From positions 1,612,001 to 1,676,000 of the forward strand of contig NZ_FYEW01000001.1 in assembly GCF_900187375.1 (NCBI RefSeq): DNA of 64,000 bases, written 5' to 3'. Below, in pieces: positions 16,625-25,586 of this stretch (position 1 is its first letter; each line of letters begins with the position of its first letter). A model generated the notes under the pieces. The model saw only the letters and a program-made list of their open reading frames with translations, made no database searches and was not told where the DNA came from. The DNA comes from Hymenobacter gelipurpurascens (GTDB taxonomy: Bacteria; Bacteroidota; Bacteroidia; Cytophagales; Hymenobacteraceae). The translations under genes were made by a program, and so were the position numbers.

Positions 16625-18070
16625 TTAGCGGAGCTTGGCGGGGGCTATCTTCTCCCCTATTTGCTCGGCCTCCTTCAGGGCCTTGCGCAAAGCCGCCAGT
16701 TTGTGGTGCACTTCGTTGAGTTCCGAGTTGATGTCGGAAGCGGCCACTACGCCGGCACCCGCCTGGTAGTAAAGCTGCCCGCCGGTGCTCAGGAAGGAGC
16801 GAATCATGATGGCGTGGTTGAATTCGCCGTTGAAGCCGAGGTAGCCGATGGCACCGCCGTAGTACCCGCGACCAGTAGGTTCCAGACCATCAATAAGTTG
16901 TATGGCGCGGTGCTTGGGTGCGCCCGAGAGCGTACCCGCCGGGAAGGTATCGGCCACTACCTGCAGGGAGTTGGCTTCGGGGGCCAGTGTAGCATTCACC
17001 TCGCTCACCAAATGAATCACATGCGAGTAGAACTGAATTTCGCGGAAGGTTTTCACCTTCACCTCGTCGCCGTGGCGGGCTAAGTCGTTGCGAGCCAGGT
17101 CTACCAGCATGGTGTGCTCGGCGTTTTCCTTGGGGTCGTCGGCAAGCTTCTGAGCCAGGGCGGCGTCTTCAGCATCGTGGCCGGTGCGGCGGAAGGTGCC
17201 GGCAATCGGGAACAGGCTGGCTTTGCGCCCTTTAATCAGCAGCTGCGTTTCGGGCGAGGAGCCGAAGATTTTAAAGTTGCCGTAGTCGAAGTAAAACAGG
17301 TAGGGCGAAGGATTGATGGAGCGGAGCGCGCGGTACACATTGAACTCGTCGCCCACAAAACCCTGCTGAAACCGCCGCGAAAGCACAATCTGAAATACAT
17401 CACCGCGGCGGCAGTGTTGCTGCCCCTGCGCCAGCACCTTCAGGAACTCCTCGTCGGTCTGGTTGGTCTGCTCCTCCCCGGTGGTTTGAAAGCCGAATTC
17501 TGGAAGTGAGGGATTGCGAATCAGGTTCACCAACCGTTCCAGGCCATCCTGATCTACCGCTTCGCCTTCCAGCGTGTGCTCAAACACATACAGCTCGTTG
17601 CGGAAGTGGTTGAGCGCAATAACGTAGCGGTACGTACCATAGATAATATCCGGAATCTGACCAGCGGCTTCCTTTTCCTCGCTCAGCGTCAGGTCCTCGA
17701 AATACTGTACGGCCTCATAGCCCAAGTAGCCAAACAACCCGCCCGTGATAAAGTCAAACCCCTGATCCTCTGTCTCGAATCGGCCCGCAAACTCGCGCAA
17801 TCTATCCAGCGCCTGCCGGGGCTCCGCGAGGGTTTCCGAAGTTACGGAATCATCGGGGAAGCTTTGCTTCACTACGCCGCGCTGCACCTCGAAGCGCGCC
17901 AACGGGTCACAGACGAGGTAGCTGAAGGCGTTTTGCTGACCGTGGTAGTCGGAGCTTTCCAGCAGCAGGCAGTTCGGGTACCGGTCGCGGAGGCGCAGGT
18001 AGAGGCCTACAGGAGTCACGGTATCTGCCAAAACACGGAGATGGCGGGTAGTGAGGCGGAAGGATTTCAT
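16625..18070 (-). CDS. trpE: Anthranilate synthase component I
   Basis: A 481-aa chorismate-using enzyme making anthranilate. The chosen ATG at 18070 gives MKSFRLTTRHLRVLADTV and removes a 34-residue in-frame extension that would translate the attenuator hairpin. The tryptophan feedback site is expected near LLESSDYHG. Catalytic blocks include QIVLSRRFQQGF, IFGSSPETQLL, FPIAGTFRRTG, HTMLVDLARNDLAR and FPAGTLSGAPKHRAI. It is the first gene of the trpEGDCFBA-aroF operon and is controlled by the leader described separately. Confidence 0.95.
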   Translation of the reverse strand: MKSFRLTTRHLRVLADTVTPVGLYLRLRDRYPNCLLLESSDYHGQQNAFSYLVCDPLARFEVQRGVVKQSFPDDSVTSETLAEPRQALDRLREFAGRFETEDQGFDFITGGLFGYLGYEAVQYFEDLTLSEEKEAAGQIPDIIYGTYRYVIALNHFRNELYVFEHTLEGEAVDQDGLERLVNLIRNPSLPEFGFQTTGEEQTNQTDEEFLKVLAQGQQHCRRGDVFQIVLSRRFQQGFVGDEFNVYRALRSINPSPYLFYFDYGNFKIFGSSPETQLLIKGRKASLFPIAGTFRRTGHDAEDAALAQKLADDPKENAEHTMLVDLARNDLARHGDEVKVKTFREIQFYSHVIHLVSEVNATLAPEANSLQVVADTFPAGTLSGAPKHRAIQLIDGLEPTGRGYYGGAIGYLGFNGEFNHAIMIRSFLSTGGQLYYQAGAGVVAASDINSELNEVHHKLAALRKALKEAEQIGEKIAPAKLR

Positions 18071-18118
18071 ATCGGGGCGAAGTACTGGTTGTGGTGTTTT
18101 CCGCGCCGGGCAATAAAA

Positions 18119-18144
18119 AAAGCCCGGCGTTGCGGCCGGGCTTT
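18119..18144 (-). terminator. trp attenuator terminator
   Basis: Perfect 10-bp arms 18135-18144 and 18119-18128 (gccgggcttt / aaagcccggc on plus) with a 6-nt loop, followed on the minus strand by seven T. It lies between trpL and trpE. The competing antiterminator may use 18200-18206 (GGACGGG on minus) pairing with 18134-18140 (CCCGGCC on minus), six of seven bases matching. Confidence 0.8.
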
Positions 18145-18179
18145 CTGTAGTCGAATGCGAAGAGAGTTTCACGTAGGCT

Positions 18180-18257
18180 CTAATGCACGCACAGGCTGTC
18201 CCGTCCGGAATTTCCGAGGGGCCACCACCAAGCTTGCAGAGTCATGTGAGAAGTCAT
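18180..18257 (-). CDS. trpL: trp operon leader peptide with three consecutive Trp codons
   Basis: A 25-codon ORF (ATG at 18257, TAG at 18182-18180) encoding MTSHMTLQAWWWPLGNSG then RDSLCVH. The WWW run at residues 10-12 is the signature of a ribosome-stalling leader peptide. A hairpin (around CGGAAATTCCG, 18203-18213) follows the Trp codons and the terminator 18119-18144 lies before trpE. In the classical mechanism, low charged tRNA-Trp stalls the ribosome at WWW and favours the antiterminator, so transcription continues. A second in-frame ATG lies at 18245. It lies 22-28 nt after the predicted transcription start. Confidence 0.88.
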   Translation of the reverse strand: MTSHMTLQAWWWPLGNSGRDSLCVH

Positions 18258-18284
18258 TGCCGATTTTTTGGGCGTTGAATGCTG

Positions 18285-18314
18285 CAAATGTACAGCGGGC
18301 TTTTTACGGCGCAA
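18285..18314 (-). promoter_or_regulatory. trp operon promoter
   Basis: Minus-strand -33 TTG (18314-18312), a 19-nt spacer, then -7 TACATTTG (18292-18285). This matches the Bacteroidota sigma-ABfr consensus in both boxes and spacing. The start of transcription is predicted near 18279, about 22 nt before trpL. Confidence 0.75.
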
Positions 18315-18389
18315 GGTTTTTTTCGTTTTCTATTTGAAAAATCGCAACCAAGCTGCCTGTTGATTTAGGATTTGATACCCTAGGCCACT

Positions 18390-19817
18390 CTACCGTTTTA
18401 CCAATGTCTGGCTGCCGGTCTGCTTACCCGCCGACACGCGCAGCAGATAATTCCCTTTCGGCAGGTGGCCTACGGCAACACCAGTGCGCGTTCTTGCTTT
18501 CTTTTTCAACACCACACGCCCCGCCTGATCGAAGATTTCTAACCTCGCCTTCCGTGTACCTTCCGGCAACTGAAGGGCCAGCTGGTTTTGCGCCTGATTT
18601 AAAGCAGCACTATAAGGCAGTGGCCTAGGGCCTTTATCCGAGTTGCTGGCCGCCCCCAACTGATAGAGCCACGAGTAGGCCGCCGGAAACTCTCGTTTCC
18701 AGAACCATTCCGCGTGTTTGCCATCGGGAGGCGTGCTGTAGGCGAGGTTGGCAGCGGGCACGCCGTTGCGCTGAAGGGAGTCGCGCATGGCCTGCATCAG
18801 CGGCGCCATGGTTTCGCTTTCGGTGGTGCCACTCACGAAGTAAAATCGCGTACCGGGGTTAGCCGGATGCTGACGCACATACTCAAAAAGAGGCTGCTTC
18901 GCGAACCAGAACGCTGGCGAAAACACACCTACTTTACTGTAGACCTGCGGGTATTTGAGAGCCGCATATGTAGAAATCAGCCCGCCCATGCTGCTGCCCG
19001 CAATGCCCGTAAACTCCCGGCCCGTAAGAGTCCGGTAATGCGCATCGATATACGGCTTGAGCGTCTCCACCATGAAATCTACGTACTGGTCGCCTTGCCC
19101 GCCGCCATACTCCGCATTGCGCCACGGCGAGAGTTCGTTCAGCCGCTGGTCGCCACCGTTATCTACGGCTACTACTATGCTGCCCGTATCTAGAGCTTTC
19201 TGCTGCAGTTGGCTCAGGGCTTCATCAACGCCCCACTCCCCCGAAAAGCCAGTGCAGGCATCAAACACGTTTTGTCCGTCGTGCAGGTACAGCACCGGGT
19301 AACGCTTGTTAGAAGAGGCCGCATAATCCAGCGGTAGGTACAGCCAGATCCGCCGCTTGCGCTGAAGCTGAGGCATTTCAAAAGCAGAATCCAATACCTG
19401 CACCTGGGGTTTCAATGCAGTGCTTGTACAGGCTACTTGGCCACTCGCACCACCAGAATCCTTCCAACTTGCCACTTGCAGCTCCAGGGTAGCAGCTTTT
19501 TTATCGATGACGTATTGCCGATTTGCAATGTCCTGGTGTTGTGCATCGGCCTCTGCTGTAGGCCAGGTGCCACGTGTAATTTTAAAATCCAGGGTGCCGA
19601 TAAGCGTAGCCGGTAACGTCAGCTGGTAAGTCCCAGACGATGTCTTGGTGAAAGCATATGCCTCGCTGCCGGGGTTCCAGTTATTGCAGGAGCCTGCCAG
19701 GTACAAGGTAGCCGCTTTGGGGGTTTGAGCCGGTACCTGCGTAAGGCGGATTGTAGTCTGGGCATTGCTTCTGGCCGCTAGCAGCACGGTAAGCAGTAAA
19801 AGGAGGATTGACTTCAC
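18390..19817 (-). CDS. T9SS-secreted esterase (EstD/enterochelin-esterase type) with N-terminal carbohydrate-binding-like domain
   Basis: A 475-aa protein starting with GTG at 19817. A signal peptide (MKSILLLLLTVLLAARSNAQ) is followed by a beta domain resembling the starch-binding/AMPK type (LAGSCNNWNPGSEAYAF, DFKITRGTW), then an alpha/beta hydrolase at about residues 150-385. The nucleophile is in GIAGSSMGGLIS, the Asp region precedes TRFYFVSGTTE, and the His is in DGKHAEWFWKREFP. The last 80 residues form a T9SS type A sorting domain ending GNYLLRVSAGKQTGSQTLVKR-like (YLLRVSAGKQ...LVKR). It is probably exported to the cell surface and may remove esters from polysaccharide. It is divergent from the SusC gene across a 970-nt gap. 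The exact substrate is unknown. Confidence 0.85.
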   Translation of the reverse strand: MKSILLLLLTVLLAARSNAQTTIRLTQVPAQTPKAATLYLAGSCNNWNPGSEAYAFTKTSSGTYQLTLPATLIGTLDFKITRGTWPTAEADAQHQDIANRQYVIDKKAATLELQVASWKDSGGASGQVACTSTALKPQVQVLDSAFEMPQLQRKRRIWLYLPLDYAASSNKRYPVLYLHDGQNVFDACTGFSGEWGVDEALSQLQQKALDTGSIVVAVDNGGDQRLNELSPWRNAEYGGGQGDQYVDFMVETLKPYIDAHYRTLTGREFTGIAGSSMGGLISTYAALKYPQVYSKVGVFSPAFWFAKQPLFEYVRQHPANPGTRFYFVSGTTESETMAPLMQAMRDSLQRNGVPAANLAYSTPPDGKHAEWFWKREFPAAYSWLYQLGAASNSDKGPRPLPYSAALNQAQNQLALQLPEGTRKARLEIFDQAGRVVLKKKARTRTGVAVGHLPKGNYLLRVSAGKQTGSQTLVKR

Positions 19818-20791
19818 TGGTAGAAAAGAGCAGAGGTTTCTAGCTCAAATGTACTGCCTAAGCAGCAGGCACCCGCCACCCCATCTGCTACAGCGTGGGG
19901 CATCTTCTCTAATTCAGTAAGGGACCGGAAATTTGGAAACTACTGCTTAAATCCAACCTGTATTTTTCCGAGAAAAAATCTAAGTCATCAACAACCGCCC
20001 CCTTTTTTTTGACGCCAAAAAACGTAAAAAACAGTTCCACTGGCCGCCCGTATGTTTGATGCTTTATCGGAAAGCAATAGAGCAATAGCGCTCTTTATGT
20101 TTGACTAGGTTATATGCAAAAATTGGCCTACTGATTTTTATAGTACACATTCCGATTAGTTATCCTTGATTGACATAATAGCATTTCTCAATCGATACCC
20201 TTAACCACCATTTTAGCTATTTTTTCCGAAAGCAATATTTGCCTCTATAGCTCGTATTCATAGTTTACGTACGTAATCTATCTGGCACCCCCTCCATTTT
20301 ACCCCCTACACCCTTCATTTAGCTCAGTTTATACCCGCTCTCACGAGGGTTCAACACAGCACCATATTTTGTTAATATAGCATTAGCCATTTTTTGTGGC
20401 TGACTTCCATTACTATTCCTGCATTTGCACCCTCAGTAGGGCTATTTAAAATAACAGGGTAGATTAAAGAGGGTTATGGTCAGCTTTTGACGGTGTCTTA
20501 GTGCCCATATTGGCAATAGCAGTAAGTGAGTCTTTAGTCACCTACAGAATAGCTAGCCGCTAAATCCAATTATTGCTATTCCCAGAGTGAGTATTTTCTC
20601 ATTGTTTTTGTGCTGTCTACCGCTTTAACTTGCGGTGTTTCTCACAAATTGATGACTTCGCATTCTCCTTAAAGTGAATCGTGAATTGCACCGTTGGATG
20701 CACTCTAGCCTCTGCTCCAGCGCCCAAAGTCATTGAAAATTCCCACTCCGGTAAGTCCGGAAAAATCCATTTAACCCCTAACATCATTTAA
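19818..20791. other. 974-nt AT-rich intergenic region with putative promoters and a long susC leader
   Basis: No ORF of note. The segment is far more AT-rich than its flanks. TATGTTTG (-7 consensus TANNTTTG) occurs on the plus strand at 20051-20058 and 20096-20103, and a looser TGCATTTG near 20422, so susC would have a leader of several hundred bases. The reason for such a length is not visible; a regulatory RNA is possible. No specific element is recognised. Confidence 0.45.
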
Positions 20792-23700
20792 ATGAAACAC
20801 CCTTATCTAGCGAAACTAGTGTTTCCGCTATTGTGCGCTGGCGTAAGCGTCAGCAGCGCCTACGCACAGGGGGTCGGCACTGTAAGCGGCCGGATCCTGG
20901 ACGAGAAAGGCGAAGGCATTCCCGGTGTAACCGTCCTGGTGGAAGGTACTACCATGGGCGGCTCAACGAACTCTGATGGTACCTTCTCCATCCAAGGCGT
21001 TCCTTCCGGCCCTCACACGCTGGTTGTCTCTTTTGTGGGTTATACCACACGCCGCCAGCCGATTACAGTAACCGCAGGCCAGAACACGGCAGTGGCTCCG
21101 CAAACGTTAGCGGAAAACACTACGCTGCTGAATGAAGCAGTAGTAGTAGGCTATGGTGTACAGCGCCGCCAAGACGTAACGGGTTCTATTGCCACAGTGC
21201 AAGCCAAAGACTTTGTGCCAGGCCAGGTGACTAACCCCGAGCAATTGGTGCAGGGCAAAATTGCCGGCGTAAACATCACTACGGGCGGTGGTGCTCCCGG
21301 CGCGGCCAGCACAATCCGTATTCGTGGTGGTTCCTCGCTGACTGCGAGCAATGATCCACTGTTTGTAATTGATGGTGTACCAGTAGACAAGGGTGGAATC
21401 AGCGGCGCCAGCAACCCGCTGACCATGATTAACCCCAACGACATTGAGTCGGTAACTGTATTGAAGGATGCTTCGGCTCTGGCTATTTATGGCAACCGGG
21501 CTTCGAACGGCGTTGTACTTATTACGACGAAGCGTGGGGTACAGGGTGAGAAGTTAACGGTTAACTTCTCCTCCCAGACGTCTGTTTCGCGTCCTTTCAA
21601 AACGTACGACGTACTGGGTGCTGATGAATTTCGCACGCTGATTGAGGCTAATGGCTTGGCTTCTCAGAAAGCAACGCTAGGTTCATCTAATACTAACTGG
21701 CAGGACGAAATTTTCCGCACTGCTACCTCTTTTGACAACAATATCAGCCTGACCGGTAACTTAGGCAAAGTGCCTTTCCGTGTTTCTTACGGCAATCTGT
21801 ACCAGGATGGTATTGTTATCACGAACAACCTGAAGCGTAATACCGGCTCTGTAAGCCTCTCTCCGGTTATCCTCGATGGCCATTTGCGCATTGATGTTAA
21901 TGCAAAGGGCACACAACTGGAGAACCGCTTTATCGACAATGGAGCCATTGGCGGTGCATTGTTCTACGACCCTACGCAGCCAGTTCGTTCCTCTGAAGCG
22001 CAGTTTGCGCCTTTCGGTGGTTACTATCAGTATCTGACTGCAGCTGGTGTCCCTTTGACGCTAGCACCCGGCAACCCGGTAGCTGCCTTGCGGAACACGA
22101 ACAACACAAGCGATGTAAAGCGCTTCATCGGCAATGTGCAGCTGGACTACAAATTCCACTTCCTGCCCGAGTTGCGTGCTAACCTGAACCTGGCAACTGA
22201 CCTTTCGCGGGGTACTGGCTCGACCATCAACTCGGTGACCGATTTCGGTAACTACAACAGCAAAGCGACCAACATAAACCAGAACGGCCGCTACTCGCAG
22301 TACAAGCAGGACAAGGATATGAAACTGCTGGAGTTCTACCTGGCCTACGCTAAGCAGTTGGGTGAGAATTCCAAGTTCGATGTGCAGGCAGGTTATTCCT
22401 ATCAGGACTTCGTAACGCAAGGACCCTTATACCTGCCTTACCGCTTCGACCGTACCACTCTAGCCAACGAAAACGCGACTCAGACGGTAACAGGGTATTA
22501 TGACCCCTTCCGCTATAAATCTTACTTCGGCCGTGCCAACTTCACGGTTAAGGACCGTTACTTATTAACGGCTACCCTGCGGAACGACAATACCTCGCGC
22601 TTCCTGGAAGATCAGCGCCATGGTTACTTCCCAGCTCTGGGCCTGGGCTGGCGCATTAAGGGTGAGGAATTCCTTGCCAACAATACGGCAATCACGGAAT
22701 TAAAGCTACGCGCTGGCTACGGTATCACGGGTCAACAGGAGATTGGTGGGCCCTTCGATGCTCTGCCGCGCTATGTAACAGGTCGCTCTACAGTACAATA
22801 CCAGTTTGGCGTAGATGCTAATGGCAATCCAATATTCGTTACCGGGTTGCGTCCCTCCGCCTCCAATGGCGCTCTGAAGTGGGAAACCACTACTACCTAC
22901 AACTTAGGTTTAGACTGGGGACTGTTCGACAACCGCTTGTCTGGTGCTGTTGATGTGTATGAGCGTGAATCCAATGACCTACTTGCCAACGTATTTGTTC
23001 CGGCTGGTGGCCTGAGCAACCAGCTGAACCGTAACATTGGTTCGCTGCGTAACCGAGGCGTAGAAGTTGCTATAAATGCCTCGCCGGTACGCACCGAAGA
23101 TTTCAGCTGGGATCTTAACTTCAACGTGGCCTACAACAAAACCAAGATTACGGACCTAGGCCCACAGCAGGAGAACTTCCCTGGTTATCTAGTGGAAGGC
23201 ATTCCTGGCGGCACAGGCACCACCGTCCAGATCAACTCGGTTGGCTTCCCCAACAATGCCTATTATGTATACCAGCAGGTATACGGGCAGGATGGCCGTC
23301 CGGTGGAAGGGCTATATGTTGATCGCAACGGCGACGGCACTGTGAACGAGCAGGACCTGTACCGCTACAAGCAGCGTGCTCCATTGGCTACGTTCGGCTT
23401 GTCGACCAACTTTGCCTATAAGAAGTTCTCGCTGAACGCCGTGCTGCGCGCTAACGCTGGCAATTACGTGTACAATGCGGGAAATGGCAATCTGGCCAAC
23501 TTCGCTAACGCTAATACCTCTACCAACTTTGTAGGCAACCTGCCTGTAGGCATCCGAGATACCGGTTTCCGCACGCAGCAGGTACTCTCTGATTATTACG
23601 TAGAGAATGGCTCATTTATCCGCGGCGAGAATATCACGCTGGGCTACAACGTAGGTAAGATTTTCCGCGAAGGGTCGAATCTTCGTCTAACTGCAGCTGT

Positions 23701-23821
23701 TCAGAACGTGTTCCTGATCACCAAGTACAAAGGCTTGGATCCGGAAATCTTCAACGGGGTAGACAACAACTTCTATCCTCGCTCCCGCACCTTCACCTTC
23801 GGCCTGAACGCCAGCTTCTAA
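20792..23821 (+). CDS. susC: SusC/RagA-type TonB-dependent outer-membrane transporter
   Basis: A 1009-aa protein. A signal peptide (ending SAYAQG) is followed by a carboxypeptidase-like regulatory domain (GTVSGRILDEKGEGIPGVTV to about residue 105), a TonB box-like region and plug (NEAVVVGYGVQRRQDVTGSI, IRIRGGSSL, DPLFVIDGVPVDKGG), and a 22-strand beta barrel ending in an aromatic-containing strand (TFGLNASF). It imports oligosaccharide across the outer membrane using TonB energy, under a SusD lid. Followed directly by SusD (12-nt gap) and SusE genes, with a starch-type amylase nearby. Starch or maltodextrin is the likely substrate, by context only. Confidence 0.95.
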   Translation: MKHPYLAKLVFPLLCAGVSVSSAYAQGVGTVSGRILDEKGEGIPGVTVLVEGTTMGGSTNSDGTFSIQGVPSGPHTLVVSFVGYTTRRQPITVTAGQNTAVAPQTLAENTTLLNEAVVVGYGVQRRQDVTGSIATVQAKDFVPGQVTNPEQLVQGKIAGVNITTGGGAPGAASTIRIRGGSSLTASNDPLFVIDGVPVDKGGISGASNPLTMINPNDIESVTVLKDASALAIYGNRASNGVVLITTKRGVQGEKLTVNFSSQTSVSRPFKTYDVLGADEFRTLIEANGLASQKATLGSSNTNWQDEIFRTATSFDNNISLTGNLGKVPFRVSYGNLYQDGIVITNNLKRNTGSVSLSPVILDGHLRIDVNAKGTQLENRFIDNGAIGGALFYDPTQPVRSSEAQFAPFGGYYQYLTAAGVPLTLAPGNPVAALRNTNNTSDVKRFIGNVQLDYKFHFLPELRANLNLATDLSRGTGSTINSVTDFGNYNSKATNINQNGRYSQYKQDKDMKLLEFYLAYAKQLGENSKFDVQAGYSYQDFVTQGPLYLPYRFDRTTLANENATQTVTGYYDPFRYKSYFGRANFTVKDRYLLTATLRNDNTSRFLEDQRHGYFPALGLGWRIKGEEFLANNTAITELKLRAGYGITGQQEIGGPFDALPRYVTGRSTVQYQFGVDANGNPIFVTGLRPSASNGALKWETTTTYNLGLDWGLFDNRLSGAVDVYERESNDLLANVFVPAGGLSNQLNRNIGSLRNRGVEVAINASPVRTEDFSWDLNFNVAYNKTKITDLGPQQENFPGYLVEGIPGGTGTTVQINSVGFPNNAYYVYQQVYGQDGRPVEGLYVDRNGDGTVNEQDLYRYKQRAPLATFGLSTNFAYKKFSLNAVLRANAGNYVYNAGNGNLANFANANTSTNFVGNLPVGIRDTGFRTQQVLSDYYVENGSFIRGENITLGYNVGKIFREGSNLRLTAAVQNVFLITKYKGLDPEIFNGVDNNFYPRSRTFTFGLNASF

Positions 23822-23833
23822 CCCACCCGACTA

Positions 23834-25495
23834 ATGAATAAATTTCTAATCCGCGGCCTGGTAGTAGCCACAACGGGCTTTGCTCTAGGTACCAGCCTAA
23901 CTTCCTGCGGCGACCTCGACTTGAAACCTAAGTATGAGACGACGCCGGATAAAGTGTATGTAGACCTGAACGGTTACCGTTCGGTACTCGCTAAAGTGTA
24001 CGGTGGTTTCGCCGTAACTGGCCTAGGCTCAGATGACAATGGTGCTTCCGGCGGCGGCGACGTAGGAGGTATCGATGAAGGTACTTCGGATTACATCCGT
24101 CAGCTGTGGTGCGCACAGGAGCTCTCTACTGACGAAGCCATCCTAGCTTGGGGCGACGTTGGAGTGCGTGACTGGCACAATATGAACTGGACGGCTTCCA
24201 ACCCGCTCATTCGTGGTCTTTACTACCGCATTTACTACGAAATTGCTATTGCCAACGAGTTTATCCGCGAATCGAGCGACGATAAGCTGAGCGCGCGTTT
24301 GAGTGGCAGTGACGTTGCTAGCGCCAAGCGTTTCCGCGCTGAAGCTCGGTTCCTGCGTGCTGTAGCCTATATGCACGTTCTGGACCTGTACGGTGGCGGC
24401 CCTTTTGTGGTAGAAACTGACCCTACTGGTGCTTACACGCCTCCTTATCGCAACCGTCAGGAGCTGTTCAGCTATGTAGAAAGCGAGCTGCTTGCGTTGA
24501 GCAATGATGCTGATTTCGCGGAGCCCAAGACTAATGAGTACGGCCGTGTTGATAAGGCTGCTGCCTGGGGTATGCTTTCCCGTTTGTACCTGAATGCTCA
24601 GGTGTATACCGGCACCCAACGCAACAACGACGCTGCCACGTATGCAAAGCGCGTGATTGACGTGCCTGGCTATGCGCTGTCTACTACAGCAGCTGGTAAG
24701 GTTACCTCGGCCTACGGTCGTTTGTTTCTGGCCGACAACCAAACCGCGCCAGCTCGTAACGAAATCATCTGGCCGGTTACGTTCGATGCGAACAATACCC
24801 GTAGCTTCGGTGGTACTACGTTCCTGGTCAACGGTTCCACTAGCTCAAGCAATGGCAACTGGAAAGCCAAAAACGGCATGCCTCAGGGCGGCTGGGGCGG
24901 CATGCGGGCTACCAAGAACTTGGTTAACCTGTTCGGAGCTGACACGGTGCGCGACACTCGTGGCCGCTTCTGGACGGATGGCCAGACCCTCGAAATTGCC
25001 GATATCGGTAATTTCAATGAAGGCTACGGTGTAATCAAATTCCGTAACGTGACCTCGACAGGTGCTGCCCAAGGTGGTTCGCAGAGTCAATCAAGCGTAG
25101 ATTACCCTATGATTCGTCTGGCAGAAGTAATGCTGAACTACGCCGAAGCGGTATCTCGTGGCGGTGCTGGTGATGCTAACCTGGCGCTGTCGTATGTAAA
25201 CCAGATTCGTCGCCGGGCTTACAGTGTCCCTACTACTACGCCTAACACAACGGTTGACTTAGCCGCTCTTTCAACTAACGCTTTGCTTGATGAGCGTGGT
25301 CGTGAGCTGTTTTGGGAAGCCTTCCGTCGTACGGACCTTATCCGTTTCGGCCGCTTCGTAGAGGGCACTTATCTGTGGCCTTGGAAGGGTGGCGTTAAGG
25401 ATGGTCGTGGAGTTGAGGCATTCCGTGCGCTTTACCCGTTGCCCGCTTCTGACTTGAGTGTAAACCAGAACTTAAAGCAGAATACTGGTTACTAA
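23834..25495 (+). CDS. susD: SusD/RagB-type surface glycan-binding lipoprotein
   Basis: A 553-aa lipoprotein with lipobox SLTSCG (Cys near residue 27) followed by DLDLKPKYETTPDKVY. The N-terminal TPR-like helices contain AEARFLRAVAYMHVLDLYGG and the C-terminal part includes RLAEVMLNYAEAVSRGG and LLDERGRELFWEAFRRTDLIRFG, diagnostic of SusD. It binds polysaccharide at the cell surface and caps SusC. It is in one operon with susC and susE. Confidence 0.95.
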   Translation: MNKFLIRGLVVATTGFALGTSLTSCGDLDLKPKYETTPDKVYVDLNGYRSVLAKVYGGFAVTGLGSDDNGASGGGDVGGIDEGTSDYIRQLWCAQELSTDEAILAWGDVGVRDWHNMNWTASNPLIRGLYYRIYYEIAIANEFIRESSDDKLSARLSGSDVASAKRFRAEARFLRAVAYMHVLDLYGGGPFVVETDPTGAYTPPYRNRQELFSYVESELLALSNDADFAEPKTNEYGRVDKAAAWGMLSRLYLNAQVYTGTQRNNDAATYAKRVIDVPGYALSTTAAGKVTSAYGRLFLADNQTAPARNEIIWPVTFDANNTRSFGGTTFLVNGSTSSSNGNWKAKNGMPQGGWGGMRATKNLVNLFGADTVRDTRGRFWTDGQTLEIADIGNFNEGYGVIKFRNVTSTGAAQGGSQSQSSVDYPMIRLAEVMLNYAEAVSRGGAGDANLALSYVNQIRRRAYSVPTTTPNTTVDLAALSTNALLDERGRELFWEAFRRTDLIRFGRFVEGTYLWPWKGGVKDGRGVEAFRALYPLPASDLSVNQNLKQNTGY

Positions 25496-25586
25496 GAAGA
25501 ACTCGACCAATCCGGGAACCACTTCGAGCTGGTTCCCGGTTTGATCGGGAAATTCTTCCATCAATTCCCACTTTCATCAGCGACTC

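Noticed and set aside
18071..18172. N-terminal extension of TrpE in frame with an ATG at 18172
   Set aside because: It would translate through the attenuator terminator, and the family N-terminus begins at the ATG at 18070.
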